The notes under the pieces are model-generated. The model made no database searches. It was not told where the DNA came from and was given only the letters and a program-made list of their open reading frames with translations. Shown one piece after another: positions 34,181 through 42,776 of a DNA stretch of 64,000 bases. The first letter of the stretch is position 1; each line of letters opens with the position of its first letter. The translations under genes and the position numbers were made by a program. Source of the DNA: CAZXYS01 sp964645005 (GTDB lineage: Bacteria > Bacteroidota > Ignavibacteria > Kapaibacteriales > UBA2268); contig CAZXYS010000018.1 in the NCBI GenBank assembly GCA_964645005.1, positions 15,602 through 79,601 of the forward strand, given 5' to 3'.

Positions 34181-36465
34181 CTATTCTCCGCAAATCTTAT
34201 TTCAAATGACAAAGTCGGAAGTATTGGCAGCAGCCGCACATCTTTCACAGCGGTACCGTCCGACCGTGTATCGTAATATCTGAACCATATATCCCGGCGG
34301 TTGTAGACATTGAATATATCCAGGGTCAACCGCGCCGGCAGATCAAAAATTTCAAACATATATGATCCGTTCAAATTCAACTGATGCGACGGCGGCAGCC
34401 TTAGACCATATCTCTGCGAAGGAACCATCACCCCCTGCCCATAGTTCTGTTCCGGCAGGCGTATCTGAAATCTCGATGTCGCCCCGGTGTATGACTGCCC
34501 GGATTGAAAGACGAAGGTCCCGCCAAATTCCCAGTGATCATTCAGCTTATACTGTCCTACGATTTTAAAATCGTGCCTGCGGTCATATTTCGGTCTGAAT
34601 TCCTCACCATCATTTATTTCATCAAATTTATTGGTTATAAAACCCAGCGCATATCCAGCCCAACCGGTAAATTTACCGATTTTTTTGCTCAGAAATACTT
34701 CAGCGCCATAAGACCAACCGTCGCCCGTGAAAAATACATCTGCTGTCGTATTCGACTGTTCATACTGGAACCTGTTGATCTCATTAAGATTGAACATCCT
34801 CTTGTAGTATACGTCAAAATCAAGCTCATATCCTTCGAAAGGTTTGGTTTCCAGACTAAGAATATAATGTATGGCTTTGCTTGAAGGCAAAGTAGAATCC
34901 GTCGGCAGCCACGTATCAAAAAATGAGAAATCCGGCTGGGTAGCAAGTCTCAGATTCTGATAATAAATCCCCCATGCAGCTTTTATGGCAATATCCTCCT
35001 GTAACTGCCTTCGAACTGCAAGTCGAGGAGCCATAAGCACTCTGTCGCGTAGCTGCCAGTAGCTTGAACGCAATCCCGCCTGAAAGGAAGTCAGCTCAAA
35101 AGGACGATAGTTCACCTGTGCATAGGCGGCATAATTCCAATCCTCAACTGTCAGATCGACAGCGCCAAATGATTCACTGGTATCATCAATGGTTTCCTCC
35201 CCGGTAAAATTTGCCAAATACGCAAAATCAAACTTCGATACCTCGAATCCAAACTTGTGAGTGATCCTCTCCGAAGTGAACCACTCCAGCGATCCCTTCA
35301 AAGTATAATCCGTAATCGAATTATCAAAAATGAACTTATAGCCTGACTGGTCACCGTTTAGATCATTATCATACTGACTGGCAGTGAAGTTCATATTCAT
35401 AAAAAGATCATCACCGAAAATATGCGTCAATCTGGCAGAAGCAGCCTTATTACCAAGGTTGAGGTTAGCAGCAATGCCAAAACCATCGTAGGAAAGATTA
35501 TCTGCACTAATGAATCCACTCATATAAAATTTGGTATTCTTCCCCAAATTCTGCGTCACCTTCGCATTTGCATCATAAAAATTAAAATCAGGAATAGGTT
35601 CTTCAGGATTTTCAGGAATAAACGCCTTTATCAACTCAAGATAAGTCCTCCTGCCGCCAATAAACCAGCTTCCGTTTCCCAATGGACCTTCCACCGATGC
35701 CTTTGATGATATAACACCAACGGAACCAACACCTTCCACTTTCTTCCTGTTGCCTTCCTTCTGAGTTATATTCAGCACGGCAGACAGCCTGCCGCCATAT
35801 TCCGCAGGGAAACCGCCTTTGATAAGTTCCACATCCTTTATAGCTTCGGAGTTGAATGTCGAAATGAATCCGAATAAATGAGTAGGATTATACACTGTCG
35901 AACCATCCAGCAGCACGAGATTCTGATCCGGCGAACCGCCCCTTATAAACAAACCACTCGATATCTGCGACGAAGTCAATATCCCCGGCATATACTGCAG
36001 AGACCTGAAAATATCCGCCTCGCCGCCTATTCTAATATTCTTTAGCTGCGGCATAGGTATATCGACCCTGCTGACTGTTATCTGGCTCTCATCTTCCGCT
36101 CGATCAGCTTCCACCGAGACTTCCTCTGTAGTTACAGCCCCTTCCGTTATCTTAAAATCCCTGCGTATCTTTTGATTTTTCTTAAAGTTCAATGTATCAA
36201 CAAGAGACTCATAGCCAATATATTTAACAACGACTGTCTTTTTACCGGGAGGCAAATTCGTAACAGCGTAGAATCCGCTCTTATTAGTCACAGCACCGTA
36301 ATTTGTTCCCGGGATTATAACCGAAGCCCCAACCATTGGCTCCTCGGATGACCTCTCCAGAATATAACCACTCAGCGACGCACCGTCTGCCGGAGGTGCC
36401 GGCTCTGCTAACGATATTTCAAATATAAATGATATATATACAAATATTACAAATATCTTCTTCAT
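34177..36465 (-). CDS. TonB-dependent receptor with carboxypeptidase-like N-terminal domain
   Basis: The 762-residue protein has a signal peptide (KKIFVIFVYISFIFEISLA), then a carboxypeptidase-regulatory-like domain at about 28-115 (LSGYILERSSEEPMVGASVI, YGAVTNKSGFYAVTNLPPGK). A plug follows at about 130-235 (MPGILTSSQISSGLFIRGGS, GHxFG-free LVLLDGSTVYNPTHLFGFI, GGFPAEYGGRLSAVLNITQK) and then a 22-strand-type barrel. The C-terminus is FEIRFAENR. It is the first gene of a pair with the DUF4249 lipoprotein. The pair resembles receptor/lipoprotein systems for peptides or polysaccharide pieces, but lacks a SusD homologue. No ligand can be named. Confidence 0.92.
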   Translation of the reverse strand: MKKIFVIFVYISFIFEISLAEPAPPADGASLSGYILERSSEEPMVGASVIIPGTNYGAVTNKSGFYAVTNLPPGKKTVVVKYIGYESLVDTLNFKKNQKIRRDFKITEGAVTTEEVSVEADRAEDESQITVSRVDIPMPQLKNIRIGGEADIFRSLQYMPGILTSSQISSGLFIRGGSPDQNLVLLDGSTVYNPTHLFGFISTFNSEAIKDVELIKGGFPAEYGGRLSAVLNITQKEGNRKKVEGVGSVGVISSKASVEGPLGNGSWFIGGRRTYLELIKAFIPENPEEPIPDFNFYDANAKVTQNLGKNTKFYMSGFISADNLSYDGFGIAANLNLGNKAASARLTHIFGDDLFMNMNFTASQYDNDLNGDQSGYKFIFDNSITDYTLKGSLEWFTSERITHKFGFEVSKFDFAYLANFTGEETIDDTSESFGAVDLTVEDWNYAAYAQVNYRPFELTSFQAGLRSSYWQLRDRVLMAPRLAVRRQLQEDIAIKAAWGIYYQNLRLATQPDFSFFDTWLPTDSTLPSSKAIHYILSLETKPFEGYELDFDVYYKRMFNLNEINRFQYEQSNTTADVFFTGDGWSYGAEVFLSKKIGKFTGWAGYALGFITNKFDEINDGEEFRPKYDRRHDFKIVGQYKLNDHWEFGGTFVFQSGQSYTGATSRFQIRLPEQNYGQGVMVPSQRYGLRLPPSHQLNLNGSYMFEIFDLPARLTLDIFNVYNRRDIWFRYYDTRSDGTAVKDVRLLPILPTLSFEIRFAENR

Positions 36466-36641
36466 CAGCTTCTATATTAATGTCGTAATTAAATTTTCTG
36501 TATATACGGATTTAATACCAAACTTGTTTTAGATTGATTTATTTGTTAGCAATTAAAATAAATTCAATATTCAGGATAAAATAAAAATTCAGTTACATAG
36601 TATAAAGTACAAAAGTATTTGAGAAATAAAGGACAAAAACA

Positions 36642-37049
36642 ATGGACACAAGTTCCGAAGCAGTGACAAATGGAATCAAGGTGCGGGTGCAGCCGGAATT
36701 CATACCGGATGGCAGCGTCCACGTGGACGCGAAGTATGTCTGGTCATACCGTATTACCATCATAAATGAGAGCGGCGAATGGGTGAAACTACTTTCCCGC
36801 CACTGGGTTATAATCAATGCCAACGGCGAAAAAGAAGAAGTCACCGGCGAGGGCGTAGTCGGCTACACCCCCGAACTGAAACCCGGCGACAGCTTCACCT
36901 ATTCTAGTTTCTGTCCGTTGAACACCCCCTGGGGTACAATGGAAGGTTCGTACCAGATGCGCCGTCAGGACGGCACCATGTTCGAAGCCACCGTCGAGCG
37001 CTTCTTCCTTCTTTCGCCCGAAGCGCAAAATGCCGGAGATGACAATTAA
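36642..37049 (+). CDS. apaG: ApaG domain protein
   Basis: The 135-residue protein matches the ApaG fold: VRVQPEFIPDGS, YRITIINESGEWVKLLSRHW, then VTGEGVVGYTPELKPGDSFT and CPLNTPWGTMEGSYQM. The fold is a single fibronectin-III-like beta sandwich. In enterobacteria ApaG is linked to Co2+/Mg2+ phenotypes, while its biochemical role is unclear. It is a stand-alone gene, divergent from the TonB receptor. Confidence 0.93.
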   Translation: MDTSSEAVTNGIKVRVQPEFIPDGSVHVDAKYVWSYRITIINESGEWVKLLSRHWVIINANGEKEEVTGEGVVGYTPELKPGDSFTYSSFCPLNTPWGTMEGSYQMRRQDGTMFEATVERFFLLSPEAQNAGDDN

Positions 37050-37297
37050 TCAAGCCCCCCTTTCGTCTAAATTTCGTCTTTTAAAAGCTTATAACACTAA
37101 ACCGATTAATCGAATAATAACACGGGTTAACGGTTTAAGGCTAACGGTTAAAGTTAATTTAACTGGCTTGTTTAAATCATTAGCAAATACCAAATATGTT
37201 TTAAAACTTAAACCTATAACCTATTTCCAACAACTTATTGCTTTTTTCAAACGGTTTTGTTCCATAAAGAATTATTGAGCAGGAATAAGGGGAAGCA

Positions 37298-38593
37298 TTG
37301 ATAGCGAAGGTGATGCATAAAAATGAGATGCGCGTATTCAAGCTGCACTTCATCTACTCGGTGATAGAGGGCTTGATCCTCGGCGCATTTCTGCTCAATG
37401 AGTTCATTTTCCTCAAAAGCCTGAAAGGATCTAACTTTCAACTCGGTTTGCTGTTTCAATTCAGTGCGGTAGTTTTCCTCGTTTCCGCCGTTTTCAACGA
37501 AATAATCAAACGCTGCAACAAGAGATTCTTATTGCGGATAGTAGCGCTCGGGACACGACTGCCTCTCGTGCTATTTTTCTTCTTCCCCACCGATCCCGAA
37601 GTGCTGACCGGCGGCACATTCTACCACCTTGCATTTCTGTTCATATTTCTCTTTTTCTTCCTTTCGAAGCCTTTAACCTACCCTTCGATTAATTACTATC
37701 TCAAAAACAATTACCAGCCTCAGCATTTCGGCAGGCTCTTCGGCTACGCAACCACCAGCCGTAAAGTCGTGATGTTCGCGTCCACCTTTTTATTTGGCAT
37801 ACTGCTGGATTTCGATCCCTACGCCTTTGTTTATATCTATCCGCTGCTGGGCATCCTCGGTTTGGTTTCGATCTACCTTCTGACAATGATAGACCACGGC
37901 AACAACGGCAGGAAAGTGATCGATAAGCCGCTCTGGTCCTCTGTCGGCGAATCCATCAAACGAATGTACGGCATCATCAAAAGCAACAAGCCTTACCGCG
38001 ATTTCGAGATAGGCTTCATGCTTTACGGGCTGGCATTTATGATGAACAAGGCTGTCGCAGCGATCTTCTTGACGCAGGAACTCAACCTCAGCTACACCAG
38101 CATCGCCTTCTACCAGAACATCTACAATATCATGGGCATAATCATTATCCCCATTTTCGGCAGGCTGCTGGACAAACTCGATCCGCGCCGTTTCGGGACC
38201 TTCACTTTTAGTGCATTGCTGCTGTACACACTTCTGGTTATGCTGACGGAATACCTGCCCTTCAGTTCGCAGCTTTTCGGCATTGACCTTTATTATGTGC
38301 TATTAGGCGGTTACCTGTTTTACGGGATGTTTTCAGGAATGGTAATACTTCTATGGAACGTCGGCTCGTCGTATTTCTGCGAGAAGGAAGTTGCCCACGA
38401 CTACCAATCCGTCCACCTGACATTGGTCGGCGTCCGCGCTACCTATTCACCTCTGATCGGCGTCTGGCTGTACGAACTGCTCGGCTTTACCGGTGTATTC
38501 TCGCTTGCTGTCTTCTCGTTGATACTCGCTATTGGAGTTCTGCAATATTCGCTGCGGCAGAGGAAGCTGATCGGTGCGGCGGCGGCGGCGTGA
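37298..38593 (+). CDS. MFS transporter
   Basis: The 431-residue protein has about 12 hydrophobic segments and no recognisable substrate motif. Features include FIYSVIEGLILGAFLLNEFI in helix 1, FFLSKPLTYPSINYYLKNNY near helix 4, GRLFGYATTSRKVVMFASTF and a second-half GRLLDKLDPRRFGTFTFSAL. The TTG at 37298 follows GGGGAAGCA at a good spacing; an ATG at 37313 is the alternative start. It ends in an alanine run. The substrate is unknown. A similar layout occurs in MFS genes of related environmental genomes, but I cannot name the subfamily. Confidence 0.8.
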   Translation: MIAKVMHKNEMRVFKLHFIYSVIEGLILGAFLLNEFIFLKSLKGSNFQLGLLFQFSAVVFLVSAVFNEIIKRCNKRFLLRIVALGTRLPLVLFFFFPTDPEVLTGGTFYHLAFLFIFLFFFLSKPLTYPSINYYLKNNYQPQHFGRLFGYATTSRKVVMFASTFLFGILLDFDPYAFVYIYPLLGILGLVSIYLLTMIDHGNNGRKVIDKPLWSSVGESIKRMYGIIKSNKPYRDFEIGFMLYGLAFMMNKAVAAIFLTQELNLSYTSIAFYQNIYNIMGIIIIPIFGRLLDKLDPRRFGTFTFSALLLYTLLVMLTEYLPFSSQLFGIDLYYVLLGGYLFYGMFSGMVILLWNVGSSYFCEKEVAHDYQSVHLTLVGVRATYSPLIGVWLYELLGFTGVFSLAVFSLILAIGVLQYSLRQRKLIGAAAAA

Positions 38594-38737
38594 CTCAATA
38601 TTTGATCTACCATTTTTAATTTCATATCTTAGATTAACGTTTCCACAAAAATTTTTTATTAATTTTTAAAATAGGTATATTTACACTATTTAAATATGAC
38701 ATAGACAAAAGCCAATTAAAATTGACTTGTACAAAAG

Positions 38738-41700
38738 ATGTTAAATGATTACCTAAAGAAAATTTTCGACACAACAAATCAGGGTGATGCGCGAGAAGAG
38801 AGTTACTATCCTCACCTTGCTTCTTTATTTGAAGATTTTGGAAATAATACCGCAAAAAAGAAAACCCACGTAACCGTACTGCCCAAAAAAACGGAAGCTG
38901 GCAATCCCGACTTCAGGATCTGGGACGGTCACCAGCATATTATCGGATATATAGAAGCCAAGTTTCCCGGTTCTGATCTCGAGACTATAGAAAATACCGA
39001 TCAACTCGAAAGATATAGGTTCACATTTCCTAATCTTATTTTGACCGATTTCTATGAGTTCAGACTTTATAGGTATGGTGAATTAATTGGCAAAGTCTCT
39101 ATAGGTAGACCTATTATCGCTGAGAGACTCAAAACAATACCGCCAGCCGAAAAAGAAGATGATTTTAATGAACTTCTCTTTAAATTTTTTGAATTCACCC
39201 TTCCGAGAGTCTTTACTTCGGAGAATCTCGCGGTTGAATTGGCAAAAAGGACACGCTTCCTGAAAGATGAGATCATCTACGAAGAACTCCGGGAAGAGAA
39301 AAAAGGACGCGGCGATATCATCGGATTCTACGAAGCTTTCCAAAAATATCTTATATCCGGTTTATCAAAAGAAGAATTTGCCGACCTCTATTCGCAAACA
39401 ATCACATACGGACTCTTCGCAGCAAGAACAAGGGCTAACAGCATATTCAACAGGACATTGGCTTTCGAATTTATACCGGCAACTATCGGTATTCTTCGTG
39501 ATGTTTTCCACTTCATCTCTCTTGGCAAATTATCCAAACAAATGGAAGTTATAATTGATGATATTGCGGAAGTGCTTCACGTTGCCGATATAAAGAAGAT
39601 CCTGCAGGATTATTATAAAAAGGGCAGAGGGAATGATCCTATAATTCATTTTTACGAGACTTTCCTGAATAAATACGATCCCGAAACGCAGGAAAAAAGA
39701 GGCGTCTATTATACACCGGAATCTGTGGTTAATTATATAGTAAAATCCCTTGATAATATACTAAAAAAGAATTTCAGCAAAGAAAACGGTTTCGCCAATA
39801 CTGATGTTACCGTGCTTGATCCCGCAGCCGGTACACTGACTTTTCTCGCGGAAACAACCAGGCTTGCTATTAGCGATTTTGTAAATAAATATGGCGATGG
39901 CGCCAGGCACAATTTCATAAAAGACCATATTCTTAAAAATTTCTATGCTTTCGAATTGATGATGGCGCCTTATTCCATAGCCCATCTTAAAATGTCCTTC
40001 GTCCTTGACGAACTCGGTTATACCATGGATGATGACGAGCGCTTCAATCTTTACCTTACTAACACGCTTGAGACAGAATACCTTGAACAAACCAGTATTC
40101 CGGGGATGTCATCGCTTTCGGAAGAGTCGAAACGCGCAACCGAAATCAAGAAAGAGAGTCCGATATTGGTTATAATGGGAAATCCTCCATATTCGGTGGC
40201 ATCCTATAATAAGTCAACATTCATTGACGGGCTGATGGAGCTGTACAAAAAGGATGTAAAAGACGAGAGAAATATACAGATCCTTACCGACGACTATGTA
40301 AAATTCATTCGCTTCTGCCATTGGAAAATTGAACAATCCGGCAGGGGCGTCATTGGAATAATATCAAAAAACACCTATCTGAACGCATCTGCTTTCAAAG
40401 GGATGAGAAAGCAGATACTCAAATTCTTTGACAGGGTTTATGTGCTCAACCTGCACGGCAAACTCTACGAAAAAACACCCGAAGGCGGCAAAGACCAGAA
40501 TGTATTTGACATAAGAGTAGGCACAGCTATATTATTTCTTGTAAAAGACGGCTCAAAAAAAAGTGAATATGCTTCTTTATATTACCATGAACTTTACGGA
40601 ACAAGAGAGATAAAATACCCCTACCTATTCAAAGAGTCAATCGAAACTACAGAGTGGGAAGAACTTCCCGCATCAGAGCCGTATTTCTTCTTTGAGAAAA
40701 AGAATTTTAGGGATCCGGATTTATATAATTCGTTTTTTTCGATAAGTAAAATGTTTGTTGATAGATCAAGTGGGGTAAAAACTCATCGAGATCATTTTGT
40801 TACTGATATTTTTAAAGATCAATTAAGAAATCGTATAATTTCTTTTAAAAATTGTAATTTGCCATTGGATTTAATTAAGAAGACTTACCAATTGAAAGAC
40901 AACCGAGATTTTTCCTTATCCGATTTACTTGATTATTTTCAGGAATTTGAAGAAGAGAAAATTAGAGAATATAATTTCAAGCCATTTTCCCAAAAATTCA
41001 TTTATTATGATACTAATTTTATTGACTTTGATAGATGGACAGTCATGAAAAATTTTCTGCTCGGTAAAAACCTGGGATTGGTTATAAAAAAGAAACATAA
41101 TGACAGAAAATATGATCATTGTTTTGTTACGGATAAAGTTACTGACGTCAATTTTCTCGGTGGTCAATCTTATGTATTCCCACTCTACATTTACTCAGAA
41201 AATGACGATTTTTTCAACGGCAACAAAAAATCCAATATAGATCCACTTTTTGAAGAATCCCTGGAAGATATCTATAATAAAAAAGACCTTACCGAACAGA
41301 TATTCTATTACACTTATGCAATATTACATTGCAACGAGTATCGCAACGCCTTCCAGGAACTTTTAATGATCGATTACCCCAAAATCCCATTCCCTGACGA
41401 TTACAACATCTTTGATGAAGTATCGAAAACAGGTAAGGAACTTGCTGATTTGCATTTATTGCGTTCTCAAAAACTATCTGATCCATTAGTAAAATTTTAT
41501 GGGCAGGGCAATCAAAAAGTAAGTAACATAGAATTTGATAAGGATAGGGGAAACCTTAGAATCAATGATTTGCAATACTTTTCAAATATAACCGAGCAAA
41601 TGTGGGAATATGAAATAGGCAAGAACAAACCCGTTCAAAGATGGCTCAAAAACAGGAAAGGCAGAGCTTTAACACTTGACGAATCCATAGAATTTAGCAA

Positions 41701-41824
41701 GATAACAACGGCTGTTAAATATACCCTGGACATACAATATGATTTAAATCCTTTTTATACCAATATAATTGATAATTTGCTAACTTCGGACAGGATTAGA
41801 TTTAACCCGGAGAATTCATTATAA
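38738..41824 (+). CDS. Single-chain restriction-modification enzyme (type IIG/ISP-like)
   Basis: The 1028-residue protein fuses three parts. A PD-(D/E)xK nuclease motif lies at the N-terminus: PDF with Asp58 and YIEAK with Glu73 and Lys75. A helical connector follows (FADLYSQTITYGLFAARTRA). The N6-adenine methyltransferase core starts at EKRGVYYTPESVVNYIVKSL and has motif I VLDPAAGTLTF (about 358-368) and motif IV MGNPPYSVAS (about 480-489). The C-terminal 500 residues should be the target-recognition domain. No helicase domain is seen between nuclease and methylase, which separates it from full type ISP enzymes. It would both methylate and cut at a specific site, protecting against foreign DNA. 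It is isolated, with no antirestriction or recombinase gene nearby. Confidence 0.85.
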   Translation: MLNDYLKKIFDTTNQGDAREESYYPHLASLFEDFGNNTAKKKTHVTVLPKKTEAGNPDFRIWDGHQHIIGYIEAKFPGSDLETIENTDQLERYRFTFPNLILTDFYEFRLYRYGELIGKVSIGRPIIAERLKTIPPAEKEDDFNELLFKFFEFTLPRVFTSENLAVELAKRTRFLKDEIIYEELREEKKGRGDIIGFYEAFQKYLISGLSKEEFADLYSQTITYGLFAARTRANSIFNRTLAFEFIPATIGILRDVFHFISLGKLSKQMEVIIDDIAEVLHVADIKKILQDYYKKGRGNDPIIHFYETFLNKYDPETQEKRGVYYTPESVVNYIVKSLDNILKKNFSKENGFANTDVTVLDPAAGTLTFLAETTRLAISDFVNKYGDGARHNFIKDHILKNFYAFELMMAPYSIAHLKMSFVLDELGYTMDDDERFNLYLTNTLETEYLEQTSIPGMSSLSEESKRATEIKKESPILVIMGNPPYSVASYNKSTFIDGLMELYKKDVKDERNIQILTDDYVKFIRFCHWKIEQSGRGVIGIISKNTYLNASAFKGMRKQILKFFDRVYVLNLHGKLYEKTPEGGKDQNVFDIRVGTAILFLVKDGSKKSEYASLYYHELYGTREIKYPYLFKESIETTEWEELPASEPYFFFEKKNFRDPDLYNSFFSISKMFVDRSSGVKTHRDHFVTDIFKDQLRNRIISFKNCNLPLDLIKKTYQLKDNRDFSLSDLLDYFQEFEEEKIREYNFKPFSQKFIYYDTNFIDFDRWTVMKNFLLGKNLGLVIKKKHNDRKYDHCFVTDKVTDVNFLGGQSYVFPLYIYSENDDFFNGNKKSNIDPLFEESLEDIYNKKDLTEQIFYYTYAILHCNEYRNAFQELLMIDYPKIPFPDDYNIFDEVSKTGKELADLHLLRSQKLSDPLVKFYGQGNQKVSNIEFDKDRGNLRINDLQYFSNITEQMWEYEIGKNKPVQRWLKNRKGRALTLDESIEFSKITTAVKYTLDIQYDLNPFYTNIIDNLLTSDRIRFNPENSL

Positions 41825-41829
41825 GAATT

Positions 41830-41877
41830 TCCTCATCCCTAAGTCCCTTTTCCCAAGTGGAGAAGGGCTGGGGATGA
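41830..41877. repeat. Family E palindrome, copy 1
   Basis: TTCCTCATCCCTAAGTCCC, CTTTTCCCAAGTGGAGAAGG and GCTGGGGATGA form an imperfect hairpin, with the CTCATCCC and GGGATGA ends pairing. The same text recurs at 52970-53072 and 59427-59465. It starts within ten bases of the R-M gene stop. Confidence 0.6.
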
Positions 41878-42017
41878 TTGGGAATAAAAGATTATATTTG
41901 TTCTAATGCAATATCCCATCTAACACTTTTGAAAGCACAGGTTTCCCATAGGGTTATCCCATATTTTTCATTAGATTATTCTTTCATCAGCATAAGCAAT
42001 TTAACCCTAAAAATTTA

Positions 42018-42082
42018 ACCACCCCTTCTTTTCCCCTCCTTAGTAAGGAGGGGAGTGAAGCCGAAGGCTTTACGGGGTGGTT
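42018..42082. repeat. Family D palindrome, copy 4 (best preserved)
   Basis: AACCACCCCTTCTTTTCCCC, then CTCCTTAGTAAGGAGGGGAG and AAGCCGAAGGCTTTACGGGG form a compound palindrome with a perfect CCCCTCCTTA/TAAGGAGGGG core. A downstream tail (ATGATGAATTGTAATTTG, 42091-42108) is shared with the copy at 48933, so the full unit is longer than the palindrome. Confidence 0.75.
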
Positions 42083-42204
42083 CTTCTAAAATGATGAATT
42101 GTAATTTGTCAGTAGAACTCAAGAGTACCTAATGCAAAATCCCATCTAGCACTTTTGTAAGCACTGGTCTACCAAGGAGATATCAAAAACCAAGGGTTAA
42201 ATAA

Positions 42205-42372
42205 GAATCCACCCCGCCCTCGCCGCGCTAAAGTGTGGTTTCCGCCGAGCTGCAACTGCGCTCGGGCACTCCTCAAAGAGGGGAATCCCGTCAGATATTA
42301 CTTCTGACGGGACGTTCTGAGGCGAGTTAGCTGCTTTTTGCCACAAATGCAATTTTGTATTGTGAATCCAGG
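42205..42372 (+). repeat. Family B repeat, copy 3 (uninterrupted reference copy)
   Basis: The copy runs from GAATCCACCCCGCCCTCGCC through GAGCTGCAACTGCGCTCGGG, CACTCCTCAAAGAGGGGAAT, CCCGTCAGATATTACTTCTG, ACGGGACGTTCTGAGGCGAG to TTGCCACAAATGCAATTTTG and TGAATCC. It contains a perfect inner palindrome (CCCGTCAGA...TCTGACGGG). At the GACGTTCTGAGGCG point the copies at 4094 and 59638 border a family A element instead. Confidence 0.78.
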
Positions 42373-42387
42373 TTAAAAACATTATCT

Positions 42388-42598
42388 CTACTCCATAGCT
42401 TTATGTTGTAACTCAATAGAATTAGTCTTATCTTTTAAAGGGGATAATCTTCCTTCCCCAATCAAATTTAAATTTCTTTTTTTCATACATTAAACTATTC
42501 GGAAATTTCGACAATAAATAATCAACATAGTCTAAAACTTCCTTCTTAAACTCTTCAGGAAGCTATTGAATTTTGATCTCTAATTTCTTATTATGCAT
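42388..42598 (-). pseudogene. DUF2281/antitoxin-like gene remnant
   Basis: Reading down from the ATG at 42596-42598, the product begins MHNKKLEIKIQ and meets a TAG. It then continues LPEEFKKEVLDYVDYLLSKF and KKKFKFDWGRKIIP. After a one-base shift it ends LKDKTNSIELQHKAME and stops at 42388. This is the pattern of DUF2281 proteins, usually about 70 residues and often paired with a PIN-domain toxin. GGAGAA precedes the ATG. One in-frame stop and one frameshift make it inactive. No toxin gene lies next to it. The rest of the 41825-42776 gap is repeats. Confidence 0.65.
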
Positions 42599-42776
42599 GC
42601 TAATTTCTCCTTCAAAAATTGATTTTAAAGATGCAATCTTAATTTACAAACAATATAGCTTTTTTCTTATTTTTTTCAATTTAATATTATTGCTTAAAAA
42701 TTTTTGCTGCCATCATTTGAAATTTTTTTAAAATTTTTAGAGACAAAATTGCTTTTCATGTGTCATTTAATTAGAC

